Assembly: GCF_009905375.1 (NCBI RefSeq)
Contig: NC_133653.1
Span: forward strand, 95,158,609-95,222,608
Direction of reading: 5' to 3'
DNA length: 64,000 bases
DNA from: Apium graveolens
Lineage: Eukaryota > Streptophyta > Magnoliopsida > Apiales > Apiaceae
The position numbers were made by a program, and so were the translations under genes. Shown here piece after piece: positions 12,314-23,220 of the stretch. The notes under the pieces are model-generated. The model was given only the letters and a program-made list of their open reading frames with translations, did no database searches and was not told the origin of the DNA. The stretch's first letter is position 1. The number at the start of each line of letters is the position of its first letter.

Positions 12314-15300
12314 TGTAATAACCCCAATTTTTGGAATTTTTGAAACCCTTATGAATAGTGTTTTGCTGATTATGCTGAATAAGAAAACTTTTCATGCCAC
12401 ACTATGTAGGGGTTCTTTTATTGATCTTCTGGGATATTATTAGTACTCTATGTGGTATATAAGTGTATGTAAAGATCGTCAGAATCCAAATCCGAACACT
12501 TTGATTTTTCCCGAAAATCCACCAGATACCGAAAGAATTGAATATAAGATAACAGGATAAAAAGGATTTAAATTCAAGGATTATAAGAGAGGATCATAAA
12601 AGGAATATAATGTATTGAGAAAGGTTAAGGAAACCCAAGTAATAAGATCCTGGGTATGATCCCTCAAACGATAAACGAAAACGAAAGTTAAGCGAACCGT
12701 ATAACAGATCAGCGATCATTAGCCAAGTAATTAGAAGCTAATCAAAGAGGTTAGTGAGAATGATGTCATCAAACCAATAAGAAGAGGACAAGCATGGGAA
12801 GATGACATAGGATTGATGACATAAGCATGACCAAAGAGAAGTGTGTTGTTGGTTGATTAAGAACCACACAAAATTCACCATGGTTAAAAGTAATAAATCA
12901 AAACAAAAACCAAAAACAACCAACCAACAATTCATTTCACCAAAAAACACAAAGTTGACTTCATTTCTTCAAAGAAAGCTCTCGGCCTTTCTCTTTTTTT
13001 TCAAGAAGGATAATCTAAAATCCAAGATCCAAGCCTTGTTAATTAGTGAGGTAATTATCTAATACTCCTTATGCATAGATATAGCTATCCTATAAGTTTG
13101 AGCTTCAAATTCATTCACAATCTCTTTCTAAAAATCATGGAAGAAGAGGGTGAATAGTATTTTTCAAGAACTTAAATTTTTGTTCTTGAGTTTTTGTTTA
13201 GATTAAGCTTGGATAAGGACTTTCAAGGGTGATTCCATGCTAATTAGTTACTCCCACTCACAAGGAAGGTATAACCTCTTAACCTAGCTTTGTTATTGAA
13301 TGTTAAGAGCATTATATGAGTATTATGAATCATGAGAAGCATGATTCTTGTAAACTTAGAGTGTTGTTGGTTTTGTAATGAGTTGGAGTTGTAAATCTTG
13401 GATTATTGATTAATGAACTTAAGTACAGTTTTAATTCATGTTTGAGAATAATATAAATTGGAGAACTTGAGGTGTTGGGGCTGTTATAGTATGGTATGGA
13501 TGGATTTTGGTTGTATGGATGAATTGTGGTTGATTGGTGGTTGGTTTGGAGTAGAATACAAATTGGTAATCGCGTAAACATAGCCGTCGTAATGTCCGAT
13601 TTAATTTAGACTGTTTTTGCTCTTAACATCAGTACCCGAGAACTCCCTGTTAGATTTTGACCATTGCCATGATTAGATAGTTCATGTTGCGAGCTTCGTT
13701 TTGATATGTGGTTCGTTTGAATCCGATGTACGGTTTAGGAGAAACGACCGTTTTAGGTAACAGCGTTTCGCGAACGAACCATTACCCCTCGCCTTACTTT
13801 GAAACATAGGTTAAAGACCTTAAATGACTAATTGGAGTATGAATCATTTATGTAAAGTGTATTAGGCAGTTGGGAAGGTACTCGCGAAAGAATCGCCTTA
13901 AAACCCTTAATGGTTAATTTATTAAAAATGGTGGAGCCGAGGGTACTTGAGCGACTTAAGTGATTCATTAAGCGCAAAAGCGAACGTTAGGGTTCAATTG
14001 GTTAAAGTCTAGTTTCTTAAGCGACCGTGATTTAATTCCGGCTTATGTTGTTGTTCATAGGTTACCGGACCCACTCTAAGCTTAAGTCTACCCCGGAGCA
14101 CTCAGGCAAGTTTTCTACCCGTTATACTGTTGTTGTGATGTATACATATGTATATGCATTATCTTGTGATAGATGCATGATGGTTAATTAGCAAATCTTG
14201 CGATATATTGGAGCATGTGATATGGTATATATGCATGTCTATTTCGTAATCTTGATATATATCTGTTGATTCAAATGCTTATAGTTGCATAATATCTATG
14301 CTAGAGATAAGCAGTAGTTGCGTATACCCTTAGTATAGGGGACCCAAAGGTGGACATTTTCTAAAACTGGGAGTCGATGTTCCCGAGTATATTATATATA
14401 TTTATATATATATAGATATAGTTTTCAAAACTATGAATCCAATAAGGTTTATTCGATAACTTTATTTTATTAATAAATATTATTTTGAATATTCATTCGA
14501 GGGCTTATGACTCCGTTTATTTTATTAATGAATATTATTTTTAATATTCATTCGAGGACTTATGACTTCGATTATTTACTAATTAATATTCTTTATTTTA
14601 TTAAAGAATAATGTGTCGATAATCAAACTCACTTTTGATTATTCAAATAAAGATATTAATTTCGTATAAGTATATCTTTGGTTATTTAATATTCATTTCA
14701 AGTATAAGTTTTACAACTTCTATTTCAATTATTTTTATAAAAATTATTCTTTATGGGAATATTATTTAAATAATAATATTCAGATATTTTCTAATATATT
14801 GGGACTGATTTATTTTATTAAATCAGCATCACTCCAAACATTCTTAGAAATGTTTTCGAGTCTTCAAAATGATTTTAAAGGTTAGAGCGGATCCCAAAAC
14901 TCATTTTTATATTTAAGATCTTCCTTTAAAAGGGGATTTAAATACTCGCTCAAAACCTGAGGGATCCGGCTCTGTGGTGTATTTTATATTCGCAACGAGG
15001 TTGCTACTTTGATAAATGAATTGATTACTTACCCAACGTTCGGGAAGTAAGTCCATCTATTGAGTCGGCATAAGCAACAAGGGCTCAGTGGGCGTCCATG
15101 AAAGTGTAAGTGGCTCAGTGGGAGTCCATCAAATGCATAAGTGGCTGAGTGGCAGTCCAGCATAAGGTCTTATTGTGGCCAGGGTGATGACCAGTGGGGA
15201 ATTCATCCATCTACTAGTAGAAAAGGTTACTTATTGGTATCTTTGCCTGATCAGCAAGATATCAGGTTTATGCCAAGGTTTTCTCCTTTCCAAATTCATT

Positions 15301-16340
15301 GGATATTGCAACTCTGTTTATAATTTTCATAACAGAGGATTTCAAGGTGTGGTATGAAATGTATATATATATAGGTATATATATATCAGGACTTAATGAA
15401 GTATCTCGTAGCTTCATTATTTATAATGATATTTCAAAGATTGAATCTATTCAAGTCTTATCTTGTAGTCTCATCAGTGTGATGAACTTTTGAAACTGAT
15501 TATAACTTGAACGGTGGTAGTTCAAGTAGTATTTGGAAAAGATATAAGTATATTGGAGTATCTTGTAACTTCATCTTTTAAACTTATATCTAGTAAATGA
15601 TTATCTTATGCATGTCAAAGATTTTCAGAAAAACGTTGAGACAAGGTTAGATATATGAGATCACCTTGCAACGATATTTTTATACAGTTGTAAACTGGAA
15701 CTCTGTGTATATTATACATGTCAGAGGATTTCAAAGATTTGAGAGGTATATATGTATATATATACTGAATATTTTTGCGACTTGATCGCGTTAAGATAAC
15801 AAACTTGGTTCATTTCTTTTTGACCAAGACTTTCATGAGTACTATGAGAATGCTCATATATTGTTAATCATTATACATATTATTTTGGTGGGCTTGTTGT
15901 TCACTCATGCTTTCTTCTTTCATCACACAACAACAGATAGAAAAGATGAACAAGACCAAGCTTCCAATTCGCAATCGGATAGGAAACGTTACTCAGTTTC
16001 CTATAGGCGTTGATGTTGCTGTAGCTGAGGTAGGAACTACCAATAGGCTAGGCTTTCAACTTTTGATGTACCAGACTTATGTATCTTATGAATTGTAATA
16101 GTGGCAAAGAAATGTAAATTTATTCAGAAACCCTTTTAAGGTGTAATGGCATATAATTGTGGAATAAAATGACTCGTGTTAATTTTGGATATTCATCTCT
16201 GAGACTATAACTTGTGGTGTGTGTGTTTATTGTGGGGTCACAGTACGAAGTAGTTGATTGTTTATTAAGATTGGGTGTTATTAAGGGAAATGGAACTCGT
16301 GACAACCCGGATCCCCGACCCCGGATTTGGGGGTGTTACA
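12314..16340 (+). repeat. 3' LTR of the Tekay-type element
   Basis: Same ends and internal repeats as 2520-6553, with scattered substitutions and small indels (about 11 in the first ~360 bp by eye). Confidence 0.92.
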
Positions 16341-16345
16341 GGAAA
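16341..16345. repeat. Target-site duplication GGAAA, right copy
   Basis: Matches 2515-2519 and marks the right edge of the Tekay-type insertion. Confidence 0.9.
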
Positions 16346-16624
16346 CAATGTTTAAAAACTGTAAAAACCAGAAAAATTGAAACCCACTACAGGATCCATG
16401 CGAAAAGACAATATTTAAATCTTGTTTAAGATGTTTACCTTAAGAAGTTTTATGGTTTCAGTTGTCTAATGGAGGTCCAAGCTTTCAACAATCACCACAT
16501 ATCCCGTCACGAAATGATCTACGCCTTGAAGGTATCCATACGAATGATCGAACGAAGGATGAGCGTGTACTAGCACTCATAAATCAGAAGCCGCCTTTTC
16601 TCTCTCTCTTTCTCTTTCAAGCTG

Positions 16625-16665
16625 CTAGGGTTTGTGTTTTAGCTTATAAAAACGTAAAACCCTAG
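16625..16665. promoter_or_regulatory. Inverted telobox-like pair in the solo LTR
   Basis: CTAGGGTTT at the left and AAACCCTAG-like sequence at the right (separated by about 23 nt) form an inverted pair of the plant telobox AAACCCTA. It lies just downstream of the TATA-like box in LTR sense. Any function is inference. Confidence 0.4.
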
Positions 16666-17773
16666 TTGAGGCTTAATAAGATATTATATAGGCAAGAGAA
16701 AAGGACTTCTAACCATAAACTAATTTAGAGTTTTAATAAATCCGAAAATTCTAGTTATTATTAATTAAGTCTTACTTAATCATCCAATAACTCAAATTCG
16801 GATTTAATAGTAAATTCGAATTTCTTATTTATTTAATTAATTAAGTCTTATTTAGTTAATAATAAATTATTCGAATTACTTACATTTAAATTAAATCTGA
16901 ATTTAAATTAAATATTCCTCTAATCATTTTTATGTGATCTTTAGGTTATTATTACGCTGACAACGATTTTAAATCTAATTTAAAATCGTAAACAATGAGC
17001 ATCATCTAGTAATACATCATGCTACTCAAGTAATAATAATTAAATCGGTGATCGATTAAATCTTTCGTGTATAATGTACAATGTGATATAATCCCTTTAA
17101 CCAAATATTATAGATTAAACTCGAGGCATGTTATGTTAATCCTCTTCATGATTTAATCCAGGTTTCTTGATCAATGAGTAGACTATCATTTTAAATCAAT
17201 ATTTGTGCGCGGCGCCACACATTTCATACTCTAACTCACACAAGAGGCCAATAATATCACTCCAAAATAGGAGGGCTAAATCATTTTTAGATTATTCATA
17301 TTTCTCATACGATTCATAATATATCTGAAGTTCACTTTTTTCATTACCCGGTCAAGGGAAACTTTTAATATAATCAAAGCATATTAATCATTGTATAGAA
17401 ATATTAATAATTTCAAGTCTAAGGACCATTACATCATTATCATTGTGAGAATTACTTATGACACAACAGACATGTAAAATCTCACATTGGGTCTATCTAG
17501 CACCATGTATATTATTGTCCCTTAATAATAATACTCAACTAGGGATATTTAGGAATATCAATGTTATTCTCATAATCTCATTTCTAAGTCACGTACTTAG
17601 AGATATAGAATACATATCATATTCCAAGGATATTTATTAATCTCATAATTATATCACAGTAAATTAAGATAGAATAAATTATAAAAAGAATAATTGATAG
17701 AAGATAAACATTAATAATCCAAACGTCATAAACTAAACATAACAGTGTTGTCTCCAGGATACAAACACTAACA

Positions 17774-17778
17774 CTTAG
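17774..17778. repeat. Target-site duplication CTTAG, right copy
   Basis: Partner of 2482-2486, directly abutting the TGTTAG start of the minus-strand solo LTR. Confidence 0.85.
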
Positions 17779-18114
17779 CACTGACACCATCCTTAATTCG
17801 ATGACGCATGTTGGAATCCATTGACTCAACTAAAATCGATTGAAGAGTTTTATCCAATGAAACTAACTTCTTGTCCCCATCAGTGTATTCATACGGATCC
17901 TTTGGGATAAACTCCCGGGGAACTCTATTGTCTGAGTATGTAGGTACAAAATTTCCTTTCTTGGTATAAACGAACCACTCTCTAAAATTTCCATGTAATA
18001 ACAATTTGCTACTTTAATATACAGAGCGATCTTTTTCTTCCATAATTTATAGCTATTTTTACCGATAGTACTGCATGAATGAACCTTGATGCTACCAATT
18101 GTCCAAGTACTCAT
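17774..18114 (-). pseudogene. Copia gag N-terminal part, continuation of the 1-2486 remnant
   Basis: Minus-strand gag start at ATG 18112-18114. It reads through a KNSYKLWKKKIALYIK motif typical of copia gag N-termini, then shifts frame near 18005. The second frame carries IPKDPYEYTDGDKKLVSLDK and ends HRIKDGVSAK at the CTTAG duplication. Reading resumes as HMWE at 2486 on the other side of the nested insertions. With the PBS and LTR to its right (18342 onward) this is the 5' end of an old element. It is broken by the frameshift and by the insertions. Confidence 0.8.
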
Positions 18115-18358
18115 ATTTCAGATCTGGAAGATTTCTGCAATAAAAATCCTAATATACAAATACCCAAATCATTCAAAATCACCAACACCAATTAACCAAT
18201 CAAACGACAACAACCAAAAACATTACGCCCATAAATTAACCTAAATCAAATCTACACCAACGAAAGCACTCTCAGTCTCCGTCCAACCAAAATTAACACA
18301 AAACTTGTCAATCTAACAGATCTAATCTGTATATAGATTAACAAATTTTGATACTAAT
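18115..18358 (-). other. Leader and primer-binding-site remnant of the old copia
   Basis: Non-coding 5' leader. On the minus strand, just inside the LTR end CTAACA (18359-18364), lies ATTAGTATCAAAAT, a worn version of the iMet-type PBS TGGTATCAGAGC (about 18345-18357). The rest is A-rich on the plus strand with no ORF. Confidence 0.6.
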
Positions 18359-18960
18359 TGTTAGGTCCAAAAGGTACATATAGAGGGTGTGAATGTATGT
18401 TCTTCATTTTAAATCTAAAATACAGCGGAAATTGAAACTTTAAAATGAAATAAACAAACACAAGAGATTTCGTGGAATGATTCTTACATAAGAAATTAAA
18501 CCACAAAGGTTTGCTTACACCTTTGAATATAGATTCGAAGTTACAGAGAAAGAGCCAATACAAATATATATAAGCTATCAAACTAACATCTTCTTTCTAT
18601 CACTCTAAAAACCTATAGCTCTTATCAAATGATAATCAATACAATCAAAGAGGCTATAAATGATGAGTGCAATCAAATATGTAAAGTTTTAATGGTGAGT
18701 AATCAATTCGGCATGACCTCGTCTCGTCAAATTAATGTTTTGTGTGTTGAGAATAATTTACAAGAGCTTCACACTTTTTACCGTTGGAGAGATAAAATTC
18801 TAATATGCATCTATTTAATATAGGATGGTAGCTTAATGAGAGGAAAACATGTACATGGATCAATATTATCCAAGTAAATTGAAGTGACAACTTGCATTCT
18901 TTGTCCAACTTGTGTCCATGTGCTGTTAAAAGATTTACTTGCGCCAAATGGATGTTTAGC
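18359..18960 (-). mobile_element. LTR remnant of the old copia (right limit unknown)
   Basis: Minus-strand LTR sequence ending CTAACA at 18359. I cannot place its 5' end: no clear TGTTAG start or second copy is in the window, so 18960 is only the point where sequence character changes. Small ORFs inside have no recognisable product. Confidence 0.4.
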
Positions 18961-19749
18961 ACTTAGTTTCTGAATAAAACATGATCACTTCACCTATAAA
19001 GACCAACTAATGAACTAATTTCCCTTAGGAGGGATGTGCAAGTGATTTTGCCTTAGATTTTTCCTGCACTTGCGCCTATAAGGCACCATAAGGCATCACT
19101 TGCGTCTACTAGCTCCAAGGCGGACTTTGCCTTAGTTTTTAAAGGCTAAATTGCACCTCCAAGGGACTAGGGAAGGCTTAATTGCGCTAACTAGGATGTA
19201 GAGGGAGTTTGCTTTAGTTTTTGTAGCCTTACTTGTGCCTACTAGGGGTTACTTGTGCCTAGAGGGACCAATAGGCATTTCTGAGTTACTTTTTGAGCTC
19301 ATTTCTTCCTTGTTGCTCCCACTAGGTCAAGACCACTACTAGTACTTAGTTTATAAGCCATACTATAAGGTACTTTCTTCTACTAGATAATAAACTAGCC
19401 TTGGCGACTCCTACTACAAAATAGTGATCACTTTGACTTAGTTTCTTTAGAGCGCTTAACCCTTAAACTGTCCCATCTTTATATCCTCTCTTCAAGTCTT
19501 CATATAAACCATATAAACTTTATTTTCAGATACGAATCCTTACTTTACAATACTTCTAATGATAGTACTTAGTTTCCCTTCATGGATCACTGATGCCTAG
19601 TATAATGGTCTGTTTCACAGATGACTAGTTCCGCTCTCAGGCCTTCGTACTATAATATTTCCGTAACATAGATAAGTCTTCTACCATATACATTCAAATT
19701 CATGTGGCATCCTTTAGGTCTTCATACTAATCCTAATAACTGCTTAGAA
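18961..19749. other. Unassigned stretch with imperfect short repeats
   Basis: No gene. From about 19035 to 19290 the phrases ACTTG(C/T)GCCTA, TACTAG and GCCTTAGTTTTT recur irregularly, like a decayed minisatellite. The rest, to 19749, shows nothing I can name. Confidence 0.35.
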
Positions 19750-20752
19750 TGACTTTAACCTTGTTCCTCCGGTGCCTGAACATCTTAATGAACTTCTTAC
19801 GGACTTCTGTTGACGTCTTCTTTACTGCAGGTACCAAGATCATTATGTATATACCCAATAATCAATATGTATTTATCATAATGGAATATAGATTATTTTC
19901 AAGTCCTTTGTTCTATGTTGACTTATCCAAACCAGCATTTTTGAGATATACATACAGCTTCAATTTTGCTCAACATCCACTCCCCTCAGGCTGCGCCCTG
20001 GGCATTTGGAGGAGCCTTCATAAGGCTTCCTACCCCTTAGAGCGTGCCTTGAGGGTATAAAGGGGTCTTCACGAGCTCGCCTTTTCGAAAATATATTCAA
20101 AAGCGCTGTTTTGTAGTCTTGTGAGGTGTCCTCATAGGGGGATGGTCGTTAATATTTAGTATGTGCTTTGGGAGCGAGACTTTGGGGTTATCTCACACTT
20201 TGCACTTATACTCTTGGGATCACTTATCATATAGTTTGGTGGGTTATCCTCATCGGGGCAAGGATGCTCGTGAGTATTTGTGATAATCATGGATATACTT
20301 GCAATTACGGTCGACGAAGATAGCGGTAGCGTAGAACATATCCACTGGCCGGGGAGTTTCCTTATCCGTGAACTTCCGAAATCATAATCGAGCCTTAGGC
20401 CTTTATGATTAGGCCGTATCGCTGGGCACTCCTAAAGCAAATATATGTTCAAGTTACAATAGTAAGTTGGTTCGAAAAATCCTATTGAGGCTAGGAATGA
20501 GAAGCCAAGTCCATATTGGTTTCTTATTCTCCATGAACTATGTAGGCTTGACCTCTATAAAAAGAGGTATGCAGGAACATTGTATGGGGTTAGAATTGAG
20601 AGCTATATAAGCCACCACCTAATACCCTTGCGATCTCAGCCCCCGATTTATCAGAATTATTATACTTTGATAAATTTTATGGAGAAGAACCACCGTCATT
20701 GATCATGATTCCAGCCGTAAAACTTAAATTATTTGTTAACCAAATTCCTCCA
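19750..20752 (+). mobile_element. Tat-like LTR (left limit uncertain)
   Basis: This lies directly upstream of a PBS and gag start, so it should be an LTR; its 5' end is not identifiable and no partner is complete in the window. It contains TATA-like CTATATAAGCC near 20609 and GACCTCTATAAAAAGAGG near 20550. The passages AATTACGGTCGA and CGAGCCTTAGGCCTTTATG (20298-20410) resemble 32898-32930 in the triplicated block, so that segment may derive from a related LTR. Confidence 0.45.
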
Positions 20753-20760
20753 TTAATAAA

Positions 20761-20779
20761 TTGGCGCTAGAAGGAGGGG
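20761..20779 (+). other. Primer-binding site of the Tat-like element
   Basis: TTGGCGCTAGAAGGAGGGG, the TGGCGC-type site common in Tat/Athila gypsy elements, about 8-10 nt after the probable LTR end. Confidence 0.6.
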
Positions 20780-20810
20780 CTTGAATCAATTATAATCTTA
20801 GGAGGAAAAG

Positions 20811-21210
20811 ATGTCTAACTACGGTGAAAACTCACGCGACAACAACTAAAACTCTGATGAAGACATACACAAAGGTTGTCAAGAATTTTGTGACAATGAA
20901 GGCCACAATTTTTATGGTTTTCAAAGGAAGAAGACATAAAGATGGACGCTTTAGAACACATGAAGGTGGGCGCTTCAAGAAACATGAAGATGGACGCTTC
21001 AAGAAACATGAAGATGGACGCTTCAAGAAACAGGAAGAAGGACGCTACAAGGACTTGAAGATGGACGCTACAAGGAGCATGATGAAGGTTTCTACCAGGA
21101 ACACAAGACTCTGCTTATCAGCGAAGAACCACCAGTTCTCATCATCGACATCTTTTTTGAGGAAGAGATGTATCACCATGATGAAGAACCTTTACATCAA
21201 GATCTAAAGG
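20811..21210 (+). pseudogene. Tat-like gag start with 24-nt repeats
   Basis: ATG at 20811 follows AGGAGGAAAAG but the frame stops after 12 codons. A second frame (from 20824) runs to 21207. From about 20938 to 21090 a 24-nt unit, GATGGACGCTTCAAGAAACATGAA, recurs five to six times and encodes DGRFKKHE-like octapeptides; later units drift to EEGRYKDL. The downstream frame is rich in E/H. I infer the 5' end of a Tat-lineage gag because of the PBS and LTR before it. The element is cut by the Tat insertion at 21505. Confidence 0.5.
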
Positions 21211-21504
21211 TCCGCTAACATGGCTACTATCACGACCATGACGAAGATCACATATGCTGATTTCCGTCTAGGGGGTCGAACACAATTTGAAGATTGCAGC
21301 TGTGGCCATGAATGAGCTAGGTTGGATAAAAATTTGGATTAATTGGGTAAGACAAGGTGCTTACACTATTTGAGCCTTATCTCGAGTTCCGTAAGATATG
21401 GACAATCTTACATCCTACGTGAAGCTTATTGAATTCTCTTAAATTCAAAGGTAATCCGGTAACAAGAATATTAATTGGACAACCCGAAAATAGAGAAAAA
21501 TATT
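21211..21504 (+). other. Non-coding remainder before the Tat insertion
   Basis: Continuation of the Tat-like leader/gag region; frames are broken and no motif is recognisable. ATATT at 21500-21504 is the probable left target-site duplication (ATAAT at 31932-31936, one mismatch). Confidence 0.4.
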
Positions 21505-22015
21505 TTTTATGGATTAAAAGCTAAGGTATATTAATTGCTGTATTTATTACTAAGGTTTGGGAGCTCAAGGCCTTTAATGGCTGCTCTCGTGTTTTGTAGC
21601 TTAATTCTGCCTTTACGAGATGCCTACGTATCTCTGTGAATGAGAGAATCAAGCCAAAAACATAGTTCTGATCTGAGGGGTAGATCCCTTTATATAGCTG
21701 TTGAGAGTCCTTGAATTGGACTAGGGATATGAGACTTGTTGATCAAGTTCTCAGACTTTGGATAGACTTTGAAGTCTTAGAATAGAGGAATCAGATTCCT
21801 AGTTGGTATAGGTGCCCTTTGAGGCTATCTTTTATAGAATTACATCATTATTAAGACTTATTTAATGAGCTAATAATCCTCCCTATTTATTAATTACGAA
21901 ATTAATAAATAATCAGGGCTTTGGGCCTCATTAATTGGGCTTCGTTATTGGACCGTATCAGGTCTAATTAATTCAACATTTATTATATTTTTAGGCTAAT
22001 TTTAGGCCCATATCA
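21505..22015 (-). repeat. 3' LTR of the Tat element
   Basis: On the minus strand it starts TGATATGGGCC and ends ATCCATAAAA (consensus of the other copies is ATCCATAACA). Same family as 31422-31931, 35692-36202 and 39919-40428. TATA box CTATATAAAGG on the minus strand near 21688-21697. Confidence 0.9.
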
Positions 22016-22027
22016 TTTGCCCCCCAA
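22016..22027 (-). other. Polypurine tract of the Tat element
   Basis: Minus strand reads AGTTGGGGGGCAAA directly before the 3' LTR start TGATATGG. Confidence 0.8.
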
Positions 22028-22189
22028 CTTCTGGGAAATCGTAAAAGATTTCATAGAAGTTAAGTTCATTCGTTTCCTTACAGGGTATCGTTTCTGCGTA
22101 AAGTGTGGAGCGACCTACACATTTACAACGACTCGCCTTGCACACGGCTTCAGGGTCGTTTTAGAACCTCCCTCTTATTTTCCTTATCT

Positions 22190-22480
22190 TATTCCTTTTT
22201 AGGAATTTTGTGATATTTTTAAGGAATTTTCCCTTAATTTATGAGATTTTTCCTTAATTTACAGGAATTTTCCCTTTATTTCTGAGATTTTTTCCGAATT
22301 TACAGGAATTTTCCCTTAATTTACTGTACTCACAGGTATTTTTCCCTAATTTTTCAAGAATATTTAACAAAAAATATTTTTAAAAATTATTTTTTAATTT
22401 TCCTGATTTTCTGGGATTTTTTGCTTTATTTTTCACTATTTTTTGGAATTTTTCAACAATTTTCTTGATTTTAGCCCATT
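22190..22480. repeat. T-rich imperfect tandem repeats
   Basis: GGAATTTTCCCTTAATTT, GAGATTTTTCC and AATTTACA recur about every 20-25 bp from 22200 to 22360, then fade into a T-rich tract with (T)5-6 runs to 22480. Non-coding spacer between the polypurine tract and the array at 22531. Confidence 0.5.
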
Positions 22481-22530
22481 TTCCTGATTAATTAAATAAT
22501 CAGTAAATAGGCTTTTATTGCATAATGCAT

Positions 22531-23085
22531 CCTAGGTGTTGTTGACCCCCGCCTAGGAGACGTCCTTCTAACAGCGCCTATGAATATTGTCTCCTGGGCG
22601 TTGTTGTAGGGTCCATACTTCCTAGGCGTTGTTGACCCCCGCCTAGGAGACGTCCTTCCAACAGCGCCTAGGAATATTGTCTCCCGGGTGTTGTTGGAGG
22701 GTCCATACATCCTAGGCATTGTTGACCCCCTCCTAGGAGACGTCCTTCCAACAACGCCTAGGAATATTGTCTCATTGGCGTTGTTGGAGGGTCAATCCAT
22801 CCTAGGCGTGGGTACCCCCGCCTAGGAGACATGTTTGGTACCACGCCTAAGAATCATGTCCTCTAGGCGTGGTTTGGGCTTTCAAGCCTTGATATATCCT
22901 AGGCGTGGGTAACCCCCGCCTAGGAAGCATGTTTGGTACCACGCCTAGGAATCATGTCCTCTAGGCGTGGTTGGGCTTTCAAGCCTTGATATATCCTAGG
23001 TGTGGGTAACCCCCGCCTAGGAGACATGTTTGCTACCATGCCTAGGAATCATGTCTTCTAGGCGTGGTTTTGTCCCTTGATATGT
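22531..23085. repeat. Palindrome-rich tandem array, 3 x 90 bp then 3 x ~97 bp
   Basis: Unit starts CCTAGG at 22531, 22621, 22711, 22801, 22898 and 22995. In the first three units (period 90) CCTAGGCG and CGCCTAGG face each other over an 11-nt loop, and a second CGCCTAGG/TGGGCG pair follows. The last three (period about 97) share the CCTAGGCG ends but have a different filler (GACATGTTTGGTACCACG). Minus-strand ORFs through it are repeat artefacts. The array ends about 130 bp before the TATA box of the antisense gene. Confidence 0.85.
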
Positions 23086-23139
23086 TCGGTGAATTTTGGT
23101 TTTTTGGTTTAGAATGTTCTAGATCTTTTCAAAATTCAA

Positions 23140-23220
23140 ACTTTATGGGCTTCCCGCCTTTATTAGGCCCATTTCCTTTGGCCCAGATACGTTTGAGCTT
23201 CCACACACTCGTCTATATAA
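23140..23220 (+). promoter_or_regulatory. Promoter of the antisense gene
   Basis: TATATAA at 23214-23220, inside CGTCTATATAAGG, lies about 217 nt before the ATG. Upstream are three GGCCCA/TGGGC boxes (about 23146, 23165 and 23180), the site-II type often found in plant promoters. The TATA lies at the usual distance from a pyrimidine-rich start region (TTCTCACAC at 23240). Activity is inferred. Confidence 0.6.

Larger units (their letters stand above)
2520..16340 (+). mobile_element. Complete Tekay/Del-type Ty3/gypsy element with degenerate interior
   Basis: A 13.8-kb unit bounded by direct LTRs of about 4.03 kb (TGTAATAACC...GTGTTACA), a 5-bp GGAAA duplication, a tRNA-iMet-type primer-binding site and a G-rich polypurine tract. 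The giant LTRs, the PBS type and traces of gag, RT, integrase and a possible chromodomain tail point to the chromovirus Tekay/Del lineage, which is an inference because no pol domain is intact. The only long open frame is 6741-7589. Compared by eye over the first ~360 bp the two LTRs differ at roughly 3 percent of bases, far less than the decay of the interior suggests, so the copy was probably defective when it inserted and was moved in trans. Confidence 0.9.
16341..17773 (-). mobile_element. Copia solo LTR, main part (split copy)
   Basis: A minus-strand LTR starting TGTTAG at 17773; together with 2487-2519 it is about 1.46 kb. No internal region or second LTR is attached, so it is a solo LTR left by LTR-LTR recombination. 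A TATA-like CCTATATAATA (minus) lies near 16681-16693. Near 16433-16442 is AAGGTAAAC followed by TTTCGCATGGATCCTG near 16395-16410; both also occur in the copia LTR at 58201-58255, so the families are related. ORFs inside are not credible. Confidence 0.8.

Noticed and set aside
18629..18823. Possible small host gene between the copia LTR and the Tat-like LTR
   Set aside because: Short frames on both strands, no start context, no splice pattern, no known domain; sequence character is that of worn LTR.
22492..22719. Minus-strand 75-codon repeat protein through the CCTAGG array
   Set aside because: The open frame results from the 90-bp period being a multiple of three; it is lost where the period changes to 97.
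22531..23085. Array as a centromeric satellite
   Set aside because: Only six units, confined between the polypurine tract and antisense promoter of one element.
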